DNA from: Cupriavidus necator
GTDB taxonomy: Bacteria; Pseudomonadota; Gammaproteobacteria; Burkholderiales; Burkholderiaceae
DNA: 64,000 nucleotides
Direction of reading: 5' to 3'
Assembly (NCBI RefSeq): GCF_013141915.1
Contig: NZ_SROX01000010.1
Location: 1 to 64,000 of the forward strand
The notes under the pieces: generated by a model
What the model was told of the DNA's origin: nothing
Database searches by the model: none
Seen by the model: the letters and a program-made list of their open reading frames with translations, nothing else
In this document: piece after piece, positions 8,590-17,085 of the stretch
Layout of the letters: each line of letters opens with the position of its first letter
Numbering within the stretch: the first letter of the stretch is position 1
Made by a program: the position numbers and the translations under genes

Positions 8590-9207
8590 ATGGCCCGTAC
8601 CAAGGCACCCGATTTCGAGGCGCAGCGCGAGCAGATCCTGGACCTGGCCGCCGCCGCCTTCGCCAACAGCAGCTACCCCAGCACTTCGATGGCCGACCTG
8701 GCCGCCGCCTGCGGCACCTCCAAGGCGCGGCTGTATCACTACTACGAGAGCAAGGAAGCGATCCTGTTCGACCTGCTGGACCGCTACACGCGCCGGCTGA
8801 TGCTGCTCGTCACCGAAGTGGAAGCCGACGCCGAGCGCCATGCCCGCACCGACAAGGCCGCTTTCGGCAACCTGATCCGCGCCTTCCTGGCCGAGTACGA
8901 GACCTCGCAGACGCGCCATATCGCACTGATCAACGACGTCAAGTTCCTGGCCGAGACCCAGCGCGACCTGATCCTGGGCCGCGAGCGCGACGTGGTTGCG
9001 GCGTTCTCGCGCCTGTTGCGCCGCGCCTACCCGGAGCGCGTCACGCGCGACAACCAGACCGCGCTGACCATGACCATCTTCGGCATGATCAACTGGACCT
9101 TCACCTGGCTCAAGCCGGGCGGGCGTCTGTCGTATGCCGACTTTGCCGAGATGGTGGTCGACCTGCTCGAAGGCGGCCTGCCCGGGCGCACTGCCGCCGG
9201 GCGCTAG
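8590..9207 (+). CDS. paaR: TetR family repressor, probable PaaR
   Basis: A 205-residue TetR-family DNA-binding protein. The N-terminal helix-turn-helix is clear (STSMADLAAACGTSKARLYHYYESK, residues 36-60), with a variable helical C-terminal half that would bind the inducer. In betaproteobacterial paa clusters the TetR-type PaaR represses the operon and releases DNA when phenylacetyl-CoA is present. The palindrome CCGACCGGTCGG in the paaA promoter is a suitable target. The start at 8590 gives the usual short lead before the HTH. Assignment as PaaR rests on position and operator, not on direct proof. Confidence 0.8.
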   Translation: MARTKAPDFEAQREQILDLAAAAFANSSYPSTSMADLAAACGTSKARLYHYYESKEAILFDLLDRYTRRLMLLVTEVEADAERHARTDKAAFGNLIRAFLAEYETSQTRHIALINDVKFLAETQRDLILGRERDVVAAFSRLLRRAYPERVTRDNQTALTMTIFGMINWTFTWLKPGGRLSYADFAEMVVDLLEGGLPGRTAAGR

Positions 9208-9234
9208 GCTGGCCACGCCGGGCCGCGCCCGCGC

Positions 9235-11049
9235 TTACATCCACTCGGCCTCTTCGCGCTGGCGTCGCTGTTCGCGGTCCTGGCGGAACATTTCTTCCAG
9301 TTCGTCGCGCGCCTGGCGCGCCAGCGAGACCAGCTTCTTCTGGTCGGTGTAATGCGGGTAAAAGCGGTCGATCGCCTCGATGTTGTGGCGCCGGAACCGC
9401 AGCGCGACGTTGCGCGCCTCGCTCGGGTCGAAGCCGAGCCCTTCCAGCACGCGCCGTCCCAGCATCAGCGAGCCCTCGAACATCTCGCGCTCGAACAGCT
9501 GCACGCCGCGGTCCTTGAGCTGATAGACATGCGAGACATGGCGCGCGCGCGCGTAGATCTGCAAATCGGGGAAGCGCTCGCGCACGCGGTCGATCAGCGC
9601 CAGGCTGTCTTCCATGCTGTCGATGGCGACGACCAGGATGCGCGCGTCGGCAATGCCCGCGGCCTCGAGCAGGTCCACCCGGGTCGCGTCGCCGTAGAAC
9701 ACCTTGAAGCCGTACTGGCGCAGGAAATCGATCTGGTCCGGATCGTGGTCCAGCACCGTCACGCCCACGCCCTGGCTGTACAGCAGGCGCCCGATGATCT
9801 GGCCGAAGCGCCCGAAGCCGGCGATCAGCACCGGGTTGCGCTGGGGCGTGATGACTTCGTCTGGCCGCTTCTTGCCGGCGCCGATGCGCGGCGCCACCAG
9901 CCGGTCATAGGCCAGCAGCAGCAGCGGCGTCGCCACCATCGACAGCGCCACCACCAGCACCAGCAGGGCCTCGGTCTCGCGCGGCAGCAGTCCGGCGCCG
10001 CCAGCGACGCCGAACACCACGAACGCGAATTCCCCGCCCTGCGAGATCAGTAACGCGAACAGCAGGCGCTGGCCGCGGGCAATGGAGAAATACCGCGCCA
10101 GCAGTGCCAGCGCCACTGTCTTCGCCGCCACGAAGGCGACGACCAAGCCCAGCACCAGCCAGGGCGAACGTGCCAGCACGGCAAAATCGATCGACATGCC
10201 GACCGCCATGAAGAACAGCCCCAGCAGCAGGCCCTTGAACGGCTCCAGGTCGGCCTCGAGGGCGTGGCGGTATTCCGAATCGGCGAGCAGCACGCCGGCG
10301 AGAAAGGTTCCCAGCGCCATCGACAGGCCCACCGCATCCATCATCAGCGCGATGCCTACCACCAGCAGCAACGCAAAGGCAGTGAACATCTCACGCATAT
10401 CGGTGCGCGCGATAAACCGCAGTGCGGGGCGTACCAGGTAGCGGCCGCCCGCCACCACCGCGCCGATCACCGCCACTGCCTTGCCTGCCGCGAGCCAGCC
10501 GGCTGCGCCGGCGCCAGCGCCTTCCGCGCCTTGCGTGGCCAGCAGCGGCAGCAGCGCGATCATCGGGATCGCGGCGATGTCCTGGAACAGCAGGATGCCG
10601 AAGCTGGCGGCTCCCGCCGGGGTGCCGAACAGGTTGCGCTCGGTCAGCGTCGCCAGCGCGATCGCGGTGGACGACAGCGCCAGCCCCAGCCCCGCCACCA
10701 GCGCCACCTGCCAGGGCGCGCCGGCCAGCGCCGCGGCCGCGCCGATTACCAGCGCGCACGCGGCGAGCTGCGCGCCGCCATAGCCGAAGATGCTCCGCCG
10801 CAGCGCCCACAGCTTGCGCGGCTCCAGTTCCAGGCCGATCACGAACATCATCAGCACCACGCCGAACTCGGAGAAGTGCAGGATCGACTCGACATCGGTC
10901 ACCAGGCGCAGTGCGAACGGCCCGATCGCCGCGCCGGCCAGCAGGTAGCCCAGCACCGCGCCCAGGCCGCTGCGCCGCGCCAGGGGCACCGCCACGACCG
11001 CCGCCACCAGGAATACCAGCAGCGCAATCAGAAAATCATGCTGGTTCAT
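9235..11049 (-). CDS. CPA2 family cation:proton antiporter with RCK_N domain (KefB/KefC-like)
   Basis: A 604-residue monovalent cation:proton antiporter of the KefB/KefC type. About twelve membrane helices fill residues 1-385, including the FGVVLMMFVIGLELEPRKLW segment. A cytosolic RCK_N/TrkA-N NAD-binding domain follows (VLIAGFGRFGQIIGRLLYSQG near residue 405), and the tail has an acidic coiled end. In enterobacteria such proteins export potassium in response to electrophiles and are held shut by glutathione. The gene overlaps the flavodoxin-like gene upstream by four bases, as expected for a Kef channel and its ancillary subunit. Confidence 0.92.
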   Translation of the reverse strand: MNQHDFLIALLVFLVAAVVAVPLARRSGLGAVLGYLLAGAAIGPFALRLVTDVESILHFSEFGVVLMMFVIGLELEPRKLWALRRSIFGYGGAQLAACALVIGAAAALAGAPWQVALVAGLGLALSSTAIALATLTERNLFGTPAGAASFGILLFQDIAAIPMIALLPLLATQGAEGAGAGAAGWLAAGKAVAVIGAVVAGGRYLVRPALRFIARTDMREMFTAFALLLVVGIALMMDAVGLSMALGTFLAGVLLADSEYRHALEADLEPFKGLLLGLFFMAVGMSIDFAVLARSPWLVLGLVVAFVAAKTVALALLARYFSIARGQRLLFALLISQGGEFAFVVFGVAGGAGLLPRETEALLVLVVALSMVATPLLLLAYDRLVAPRIGAGKKRPDEVITPQRNPVLIAGFGRFGQIIGRLLYSQGVGVTVLDHDPDQIDFLRQYGFKVFYGDATRVDLLEAAGIADARILVVAIDSMEDSLALIDRVRERFPDLQIYARARHVSHVYQLKDRGVQLFEREMFEGSLMLGRRVLEGLGFDPSEARNVALRFRRHNIEAIDRFYPHYTDQKKLVSLARQARDELEEMFRQDREQRRQREEAEWM

Positions 11050-11600
11050 GCCTGCACCTCTGCCGGCACCGCATGGGTGCCCAGCCGCCCGCAGACATGG
11101 GCGATATGGTCGGCCAGCGCCTGCGCATCGGCATTGTGGGCGTCATGCAGCACCACCGGCGGCAGCCACGTCATGCCGCACAGCAAGGCGGTCTGCTCCA
11201 GCGGCAGAAGGAACTCGGCAACTGGGTGGCCATGGATGCCTTCCGGCCCGTAGGCGTCGGCCGAGCCGCCGGTGCTGACCACCGCCAGCAGCGACTTGCC
11301 GCGCAGCGCGGTGCCGCCCGGGCCATAGGCCCAGCCCGGTTCCAGCACTTCATCCAGCCACAGCTTGAGCAGCGCGGGCACGCTGTACCAGCGCACCGGA
11401 AACTGCAGCACGATGGTGTCCGAGACTGACACCACGCGCTGCTCGGCAACGACATCGATGTCGTAGTCGACATAGCTGCGGTAAAGGTCACGTACCTGGA
11501 CTTGCGGCAGCGCGCTGAGCGCGTCAGCCAACGGCCGGTTGACGCGCGAGCGGCTGGGCGCCGGGTGCGCGTAGATCACAACGATGGGGGGCTCGGTCAT
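11046..11600 (-). CDS. NAD(P)H oxidoreductase, KefF/KefG-like ancillary protein
   Basis: A 184-residue flavodoxin-fold quinone reductase of the KefF/KefG/MdaB group. It starts IVVIYAHPAPSRSRVNRPL, has the FMN-phosphate loop and FPVRWYSVPALLKLWLDEV near residue 85, and ends with the WLPPVVLHDAH region. KefF and KefG bind the Kef channel and are required for its full activity. The ATG at 11600 fits the family start and follows an AAGGAG ribosome site; the longer upstream frame is unlike the family. Its stop codon overlaps the antiporter start, which supports one operon. Confidence 0.88.
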   Translation of the reverse strand: MTEPPIVVIYAHPAPSRSRVNRPLADALSALPQVQVRDLYRSYVDYDIDVVAEQRVVSVSDTIVLQFPVRWYSVPALLKLWLDEVLEPGWAYGPGGTALRGKSLLAVVSTGGSADAYGPEGIHGHPVAEFLLPLEQTALLCGMTWLPPVVLHDAHNADAQALADHIAHVCGRLGTHAVPAEVQA

Positions 11601-11927
11601 TGAAAGGAGCTGGGACTGAGGGGTGATCGGGACAAATCCGGAGGCCGCGACGAATTGTCGCGTTGCACCAAATCCACACCATTGGGCGCGCAACAATTCA
11701 TCACATTTTTTTAAGTGATTGATTTTATTAATTTTAATTGACTCCCCGAGCGCGACTCGAATCTGCTGCGGCGCGGGAAGCTTACGTCAAACTGACAATT
11801 CCACTACAATACTTTTCGTGTTGCATCAAGCTGGTGTTTCCCCGAATCCCGCATCAACCACGGGAAAGTGCTGGAAAAACACCACCGCAATGCCTATTTT
11901 TATCTGACCGCACCAGAAGGAACCAAC
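11601..11927. other. divergent promoter region, no gene
   Basis: These 327 bases separate the leftward kefF-like gene and the rightward GNAT gene. The part around 11700-11755 is AT-rich, unlike the surroundings. A TACAAT hexamer at 11805-11810 is a likely -10 for the GNAT gene; the sequence 17 bases upstream (TTACGT) is a poor -35. No reading frame with a ribosome site was found. Confidence 0.5.
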
Positions 11928-12626
11928 GTGAATCCGCTCGAACTGAGCAAGGCCGTCGGCGCACTGACCGACGAAGATCTGCGCAAGGCAGCCGAAGCCG
12001 CCCAAGCCGCCCAGCGCGCCCCCGTCCTGGTGCGCGAGCTGGCGGCCCACCACCGCTCGCGCCTGCTGAAGCATTTCCTCGCCCTCGGCGAGGAGGATCG
12101 CCTGCTCCGTTTCGGCCAGTCGGTGGGCGACCACGTGATCGAAGCCTATGTCGACAGCATCGACTTCGACCATGACAGCGTGTTCGGCGTCTACGACGAC
12201 AAGCTCGAACTGATCGGCGTCGGCCACTTCGCCAACCTGCGCGACAACGCCCAGGGCCGCGTGGCGGAATTCGGCGTATCGGTGTCGGGCAGCGCCCGCG
12301 GCCGCGGCATCGGCAGCGCGCTGTTCGAGCGGGCCGCCATCCACGGACGCAATACCAGCGTCCGCACGCTGTACATGCACTGCCTGTCGCGCAATGCCGC
12401 GATGATGCACATCGCCAAGAAGGCCGGCATGAAGGTCCAGTATGCCTACGGCGAAGCCGACGCCTACCTGGAACTGCCGCCGGCGGATACCGCCAGCCGC
12501 CTGAGCGAGGCGCTGGACGAGCAGCTCGCCGACCTCGACTACGCGGTGCGCCGCAACCTGCGCGACGCACGCCGCTTCGGCCTGCGCTTCTGGCGCACCA
12601 TGGTGCCGCAGAAGCATACCGCCTGA
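11928..12626 (+). CDS. GNAT family N-acetyltransferase
   Basis: A 232-residue acetyltransferase of the GNAT fold. Motif A, the acetyl-CoA binding loop, is seen as VSGSARGRGIGSALFERA (about residues 120-137), preceded by the VAEFGVSV strand. The C-terminal 40 residues form an arginine-rich helical extension. The substrate cannot be told from the sequence. The GTG at 11928 is chosen because AGAAGGA lies six bases upstream; the open frame continues 60 bases further but without a good ribosome site. A strong terminator follows the gene. Confidence 0.85.
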   Translation: MNPLELSKAVGALTDEDLRKAAEAAQAAQRAPVLVRELAAHHRSRLLKHFLALGEEDRLLRFGQSVGDHVIEAYVDSIDFDHDSVFGVYDDKLELIGVGHFANLRDNAQGRVAEFGVSVSGSARGRGIGSALFERAAIHGRNTSVRTLYMHCLSRNAAMMHIAKKAGMKVQYAYGEADAYLELPPADTASRLSEALDEQLADLDYAVRRNLRDARRFGLRFWRTMVPQKHTA

Positions 12627-12668
12627 TCGGCCGGACCCACTGACCCACAGGCCGCACGGCGTGGACGA

Positions 12669-12699
12669 AAAACGGCGCATCGCAACGATGCGCCGTTTT
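12669..12699. terminator. bidirectional terminator between GNAT and lrp-type genes
   Basis: AAAACGGCGCATCG (12669-12682) and CGATGCGCCGTTTT (12686-12699) form a perfect 14-base stem with a three-base loop. The A and T ends make it work in both directions for the two convergent genes. Confidence 0.9.
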
Positions 12700-12724
12700 G
12701 CTTTTTCAGACTCGGCAGCCCACC

Positions 12725-13219
12725 TCAGGCCGCGCCGCCCACCGGCAGCGCGGTGGTGTCCTTGATGCTCTCGAGCGCGAAGCTCGAGCGCACGTCGATG
12801 ACCGAAGGATGCGCCAGCAACTGTTCCTGCATGAAGCGCGCAAAGTGCTCCATGTCCTCGACATAGACCTTGAGCAGCAGGTCCATCTCGCCGGTCATGG
12901 CGTGACAGGCCGCCACTTCCGGCCAGACCGCGATCGAGGCGCGGAACAGGTCCAGCGGCGCCTTGCCCTTGGGCGCGCCGCCATGCTTTTCGAGCCGCAC
13001 ATTGATATAGGCCAGCAGGCCGAGCCCGATCTTGTTGGGCTCAAGCAGCGCCGCGTATTGCCGTATCACGCCGATCTCTTCCAGCCGCCGGATGCGGCGC
13101 AGGCAGGGGCTTGGCGACAGGTTCACGCGCTCGGCCACCTCCAGGTTGGTCAACCGGCCGTTGGTCTGCAGCACTTCCAGGATCTTCCGGTCGATCTTGT
13201 CCAACTCCACCTTGCTCAC
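12725..13219 (-). CDS. Lrp/AsnC family transcriptional regulator
   Basis: A 164-residue Lrp/AsnC regulator. The N-terminal winged HTH begins VELDKIDRKILEVLQTNGRLTNLEVAERVNLSPSPCLRRIRRLEEIGVI, and the C-terminal RAM ligand-binding domain includes CHAMTGEMDLLLKVYVEDMEHFARFM. Such proteins form octamers and sense amino acids. A GTG start at 13219 is proposed because GGAG lies ten bases upstream and the length is typical; an ATG at 13252 would add eleven residues. Two matching A/T-tract motifs upstream may be its own binding sites. Confidence 0.88.
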   Translation of the reverse strand: MSKVELDKIDRKILEVLQTNGRLTNLEVAERVNLSPSPCLRRIRRLEEIGVIRQYAALLEPNKIGLGLLAYINVRLEKHGGAPKGKAPLDLFRASIAVWPEVAACHAMTGEMDLLLKVYVEDMEHFARFMQEQLLAHPSVIDVRSSFALESIKDTTALPVGGAA

Positions 13220-13542
13220 GATATTGTTGCTCCGCAATATGTTTATTGGCAATTTTTTTGCGCAAATTTAGCAAGCCGTGCACAAGTACGCAATTTTTTG
13301 TGAAATTACATCCGATCTACGCCCGAATTCGTAAGCTCGGCAGCCTTATCGGTCACTCGCGCGCCAGCCGGTCGGGCCGGGCATTCCCTGCATGGTGCTG
13401 CCGGGATGTTGGCCGCAGCCGCTGACCGCACGGGCGAGGTGGTGCCCAGGTCCGGCAAGCAGGGAAGCGGCATTCTACGGGGGTTTATGCCTGGGCCAAC
13501 GCCTTCTTGGCGGACCGCGCCGGCGTTCTCCGCTGAATCGAT
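13220..13542. other. lrp upstream region with two A/T-tract repeats
   Basis: No gene is seen here. GCAATTTTTTTG at 13249-13260 and GCAATTTTTTG at 13290-13300 are near-identical and lie 41 bases apart start to start, close to four helical turns. That spacing suits cooperative binding by an octameric Lrp-type protein, possibly autoregulation. The remainder to 13542 is GC-rich and featureless. Confidence 0.45.
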
Positions 13543-13576
13543 AAAAAAAGCGCGCGGCCGGCAGGCTCGCGCGCTT
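13543..13576 (-). terminator. intrinsic terminator of the EF-hand gene
   Basis: On the minus strand AGCGCGCG (complement of 13568-13575) pairs with CGCGCGCT (complement of 13549-13556), followed by seven T. It lies about 50 bases after the EF-hand stop codon. Confidence 0.85.
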
Positions 13577-13626
13577 GGTGACGTGCGCTGGCAGCGGCGC
13601 CCAGGCGGCGCTGCGAGGGACCTCGC

Positions 13627-14241
13627 TTAGCCGCCGCTGGTGGACGGCGCCGCCGGATTGACCGGTGCCGGCTGGCTGCCTGGCGCCATGCCGCGCGCGC
13701 CCCGGTCGCCCCGATGGGGATGGTCGCGGTGCATCTTCTCCATGCCCGCGCGGATTTCATCGCGGGTCAGCTTGCCGTCGCGGTTGGCATCGAGCTGGTC
13801 AAAGCGCTTGGCCAGGCGCGGCAGGCCGGCATTGGCCTCGGCCTTGGTGATCGCGCCGTCGCCGTTCTTGTCGGCGGCCTTGAACTTCTCGTCGAAGGCA
13901 GCCTGCATGCGCGCATGATGCTCGGCCATGGCGGTCTTGCGGTGCGCATCCATCTCGGCCTTGTCGATCTTGCCGTCGCGGTTGGTGTCGAGCTTGTTGA
14001 ACCAGGCATCGGCCTCCGCCTTGGAAATCGCGCCATCGCCGTCGGTGTCAATTGCCTTCATCCACATGCCGCCGCCATGGTGGCGATGGTGGTGGTCCAT
14101 GCCTGGCTTGCCGGCCGGCGCTGGCGCTGCGCCCGGCGCAGCGGGCGCGCTGGCCTGGGCAAAGGCGCCGCCGGCGACCAGCAGGGCGGCCGATGCGGCC
14201 AGGAAGTGCTTCAGAATCTGCGGCTTGTGATTGCGTTGCAT
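13627..14241 (-). CDS. secreted EF-hand calcium-binding protein
   Basis: A 204-residue periplasmic or secreted protein with a signal peptide (hydrophobic residues 12-29, cleavage near AFAQ) and four EF-hand loops: DTDGDGAISKAE, DTNRDGKIDKAE, DKNGDGAITKAE and DANRDGKLTRDE. All four keep acidic residues at positions 1, 3, 5 and 12, so calcium binding is expected. A His-rich patch (DHHHRHHGG, near residue 50) precedes the first loop and could bind transition metals. The C-terminal tail is rich in Gly, Pro and Ala. The function is unknown. Confidence 0.88.
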   Translation of the reverse strand: MQRNHKPQILKHFLAASAALLVAGGAFAQASAPAAPGAAPAPAGKPGMDHHHRHHGGGMWMKAIDTDGDGAISKAEADAWFNKLDTNRDGKIDKAEMDAHRKTAMAEHHARMQAAFDEKFKAADKNGDGAITKAEANAGLPRLAKRFDQLDANRDGKLTRDEIRAGMEKMHRDHPHRGDRGARGMAPGSQPAPVNPAAPSTSGG

Positions 14242-14395
14242 GGCTTGCTCCTTGTCATCACGTTGGCATGTACGGATTAGAACGCAGACGATGCAGCGAA
14301 GTTGGCGGTTTTAATACGATGTTACCCGCCTCACAGAAAGCCGGGAGTGGCGTAAGGGAACGCAAGCAAAGGCGAATAATCGATGCGCCGCGAGC

Positions 14396-15175
14396 CTAGG
14401 GCTGCCCTTTTGGTGCCATCTGGCCTTCTACGACCGCCTCGGGCGACATCCCCGATGGGTAGTGGCGCGGATCGACGGGCTGGGGTTGGGGTTGGGCCGG
14501 CTGCCCCGATGGCGCTGCCTGAACCGACTGCGGCTGGGGTTGCTGCGCCGCTGGCTGGAACTGGGGTTGCGCCTGCGGCTGGGCCGGTTGCCCCGGGGGC
14601 TGGCCGCGCGGCGACTGGGCCGGTGTGGGCTGGCCAGCGGCCTGCGCCGGCGGCATGGGCGTTGCCAACGGCGCCGCCGCGCCGGCAGGCGGCGTCGGCA
14701 GCGGGCTGGCGCCACGCGGCGCAGCGCGCGTGGCAGCCGCCTGGAGCGGTAATGCGATCTCTTGGCGTACGCCATTGCGCTCGATCACCACGGCGCGCTG
14801 ACGGACTTCCACCAGCCGGATTTGGGGTGACAGTTCGGCCCCCATGCGCACGGCCTTGGCCGGGGCGCCATCGATGGATACGATCGCCGCGCTGGCGCCA
14901 CCGCCGAGCTCGGCCACCACGCCGAGCAATTGCACGTTGCTCGGCCCGCGCTGCGCCGAGCCGCCGAACAGCGTCGCAACCGCGCCGGTCTCGACCGCCT
15001 CGGTCTGCGCCACGCGCGCGCTCTTGGGCACCGGGATGGTTCGCATCGCGCTGAACGTCAGCACCCAGTAGGTGACCAGCGCGCACAGCGCGATAAACAG
15101 CACGACGCTGGCCAGGCGCGGCAGCCACAGCGCGGAGGCGTCGAAGCGGAACGGAGGCCGGACGGACAATTGCAT
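14396..15175 (-). CDS. gspC: type II secretion system protein GspC (short form)
   Basis: A 259-residue inner-membrane subunit that links the inner-membrane platform to the GspD secretin. A short cytoplasmic stretch is followed by one membrane helix (about 19-41) and a homology region containing VQLLGVVAELGGGASAAIVSIDGAPAKAVRMGAEL, typical of GspC. The C-terminal third is a Pro/Gln/Ala-rich tail instead of a PDZ or coiled-coil domain. It is on the strand opposite to the other gsp genes and separated from them by nsrR and hmp. The ATG at 15175 gives the usual short N terminus; 60 upstream bases are also open. Confidence 0.85.
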   Translation of the reverse strand: MQLSVRPPFRFDASALWLPRLASVVLFIALCALVTYWVLTFSAMRTIPVPKSARVAQTEAVETGAVATLFGGSAQRGPSNVQLLGVVAELGGGASAAIVSIDGAPAKAVRMGAELSPQIRLVEVRQRAVVIERNGVRQEIALPLQAAATRAAPRGASPLPTPPAGAAAPLATPMPPAQAAGQPTPAQSPRGQPPGQPAQPQAQPQFQPAAQQPQPQSVQAAPSGQPAQPQPQPVDPRHYPSGMSPEAVVEGQMAPKGQP

Positions 15176-15301
15176 GGAGCGGGACCCTGGACACCCGCCG
15201 CGGCGGGTCATGGCGCGTAAGCGCAGACGCGCCAAGCGTACCAGAGCCCCATGACGATGTCTGCCGCGCCGGCGGTGCTTCCGGCGTTGCGGCCGGTACG
15301 C

Positions 15302-16522
15302 TTAGAGCAAATCGTCCAGCAGGTCGGGCCCGAACACCTCGCGCTCGATATGCGCCACCGGTACGCCCGCGCTTACCAGCGCGTGACGCTGCGCCTGCAT
15401 GAAGCCGAGCGGTCCGCACAGGTAGAAGCGGCCATCGACAAAGCGTTGCAGGTCGGCCTGGCGCAGCATCTCGGCCAGCGGCATGGTGCCGGCGTGGTCG
15501 TAATCGCGGCCCGCGACATCTTCGGCTTGCGGAAACTCATAGCTGATGTGGGTGACCAGGCCGGGCAGCCGCTCGCGCGCCCATTGCAGGTCGGCGCGAT
15601 GGGCATGGTGGCGGCCATCGCGGGCGGCGTGGGCGAACAGCACCGGTCGTTGCGAGCCCTGCGCGGCCAGCGTGCGCAGCACCGAGAGCATCGGCGTGAT
15701 GCCGATGCCGCCGGACAGCAGCACCAGCGGGCGGCGGCTTTCCAGCGCCGGGGTGAACTCGCCGAACGGCGCGCTCACCTTGAGCTCGGCACCCTCGTGG
15801 GCGTTGGCGTGCAGCCAGTTCGAGACCGCGCCGGCCGGCGTGGCCTGGTCGCCCTCCTCGCGCTTGACCGAGATGCGCCAGGTCGGCAGCCCGGCCTCGG
15901 CCGACAGCGAGTACTGGCGCAGCTGGCGCGTACCGTTGTCCAGGCGCGCCTCGACGCTGATGTACTGGCCCGGGCGGAAGTCGCGCAGCGGCTCGCCATC
16001 GGCAGCGGCCAGCGTCAGCGCCACGACCTGGCCGCCCTGCGCCTCCCGGCGCACCACGCGTACCGGCATCAGTGCGCCGGCGGCCACGCCGGTGCGCTGG
16101 TACAGGCGCGCCTCGGCGGCGATCAGTTCGCCGGCCAGCAGCCAGTAAGCCTCGTCCCAGGCCGCCAGCAGCGGCGCCGTGGCGGCTTCGCCCAGCACCG
16201 CGGAGATCGCGCCGAGCAGGTGGCGACCGACGATCGGATAGTGCGCGGGCGTAATGCCCACAGCCGCGTGCTTGTGCACGATGCGCTCGACCACCGGTCC
16301 CAGTGCCGCCGCATTATCAATGTTGGCCGCGTAGGCGAACACGGCCGATGCCAGCGACTGCTGCTGGCTGCCATTGGCCTGGTTGCCCATATTGAACAAC
16401 TGGGTCAGTTCGGGCCGGTCGGCGAACATCTCGCGGTAGAAATGCGTGGTGATGGCCAGGCCGTGCTCACGCAGCACGGGCACGCTTGCATCGATATAGG
16501 GGCGGGAAGCGGCGGACAGCAT
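15302..16522 (-). CDS. hmp: flavohemoprotein, nitric oxide dioxygenase
   Basis: A 406-residue flavohemoglobin that converts nitric oxide to nitrate using oxygen and NAD(P)H. Residues 1-140 are the globin domain, with Tyr29 at the distal B10 position and proximal His85 (in HKHAAVG). A FAD-binding domain follows (RQYSLS near residue 203), then an NAD-binding domain (LLSGGIGITPMLSVL, and YLCGPLGFM near 367). It is cytoplasmic. An NsrR-type dyad lies just before the gene, and the regulator is the next gene upstream. Confidence 0.96.
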   Translation of the reverse strand: MLSAASRPYIDASVPVLREHGLAITTHFYREMFADRPELTQLFNMGNQANGSQQQSLASAVFAYAANIDNAAALGPVVERIVHKHAAVGITPAHYPIVGRHLLGAISAVLGEAATAPLLAAWDEAYWLLAGELIAAEARLYQRTGVAAGALMPVRVVRREAQGGQVVALTLAAADGEPLRDFRPGQYISVEARLDNGTRQLRQYSLSAEAGLPTWRISVKREEGDQATPAGAVSNWLHANAHEGAELKVSAPFGEFTPALESRRPLVLLSGGIGITPMLSVLRTLAAQGSQRPVLFAHAARDGRHHAHRADLQWARERLPGLVTHISYEFPQAEDVAGRDYDHAGTMPLAEMLRQADLQRFVDGRFYLCGPLGFMQAQRHALVSAGVPVAHIEREVFGPDLLDDLL

Positions 16523-16541
16523 CGGGAATCACTCCGTTTTA

Positions 16542-16564
16542 TTCATGCAATCGAAATGCATGTT
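16542..16564 (-). promoter_or_regulatory. NsrR operator at hmp
   Basis: An 11-1-11 dyad centred on 16553. On the minus strand its upstream arm reads AACATGCATTT, close to the NsrR consensus half AAGATGCYTTT; the CATGCA/TGCATG cores (16544-16549, 16557-16562) are symmetric. It lies about 20 bases before the hmp ATG. Confidence 0.7.
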
Positions 16565-16573
16565 TTTGGGCAA

Positions 16574-16594
16574 CAAAAAACCGGCATTCGCCGG
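16574..16594 (-). terminator. intrinsic terminator of nsrR
   Basis: On the minus strand CCGGC (complement of 16590-16594), a GAAT loop, GCCGG (complement of 16581-16585) and a run of six T follow the nsrR stop by about 20 bases. It separates the nsrR and hmp transcripts. Confidence 0.75.
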
Positions 16595-16614
16595 CCACGC
16601 GCGGATCCATCCGC

Positions 16615-17067
16615 TCAGGCCGAACGCCGGTTCAGGAAATCTCGATGCAGGCGGATGATCGATTCGGCGGTCTGGCTGCCGGTGACATCGGCCAGCGTGA
16701 CGTCGTCGAGCGCGCGGTAGAAAGCCTGCTCGGCCACGTCCAGGGCGCGCTTCAGCCGGCAATTGCCGTTCAGCGCGCAGGGCGGGTTGTCGCAGTCGAT
16801 CACCGGCCGGTGCCCTTCCAGCTCGCGCAGGATGGCGCCGACGGTCAGGCGCTCGGCGCCGGGGCCCAGTTGCAGGCCGCCATGGCGGCCGCGCGTGGCG
16901 CTGATCCAGCCCAGTTTCGACAGCCGCGCCGCCACCTTGACCAGGTGGTTGTGCGAGATGCCGAACTGCTGGCCCACCTCGGCGATCGTGATCGGCCGGC
17001 TGCCGTCGCCACGGGCGACGTACATCAACAGGCGCAGCGCGTAGTCGGAGAAGCGGGTCAGTTGCAT
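16615..17067 (-). CDS. nsrR: nitric oxide-sensing repressor NsrR (Rrf2 family)
   Basis: A 150-residue Rrf2-family regulator. The N-terminal HTH (MQLTRFSDYALRLLMYVA and ITIAEVGQQFGISHNHLVKV) is followed by three cysteines, Cys92, Cys97 and Cys103, in CDNPPCALNGNC, the Fe-S ligand pattern of NsrR. Nitric oxide attacks the cluster and releases the protein from DNA. Operators are seen before its own start and before hmp, so it should control both itself and nitric oxide detoxification. Confidence 0.93.
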   Translation of the reverse strand: MQLTRFSDYALRLLMYVARGDGSRPITIAEVGQQFGISHNHLVKVAARLSKLGWISATRGRHGGLQLGPGAERLTVGAILRELEGHRPVIDCDNPPCALNGNCRLKRALDVAEQAFYRALDDVTLADVTGSQTAESIIRLHRDFLNRRSA

Positions 17068-17085
17068 CGTGGCGTCATGTTAAAA

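Noticed and set aside
5688..8666. 992-codon minus-strand frame across the paa genes
   Set aside because: It mirrors paaC, paaD, paaE and DUF1835, all of which are confidently coding on the plus strand; the translation is low-complexity.
10264..11429. Long plus-strand frames within the antiporter gene
   Set aside because: They are shadows of the Kef-type antiporter and have Arg/Gln/His-rich translations typical of antisense GC-rich frames.
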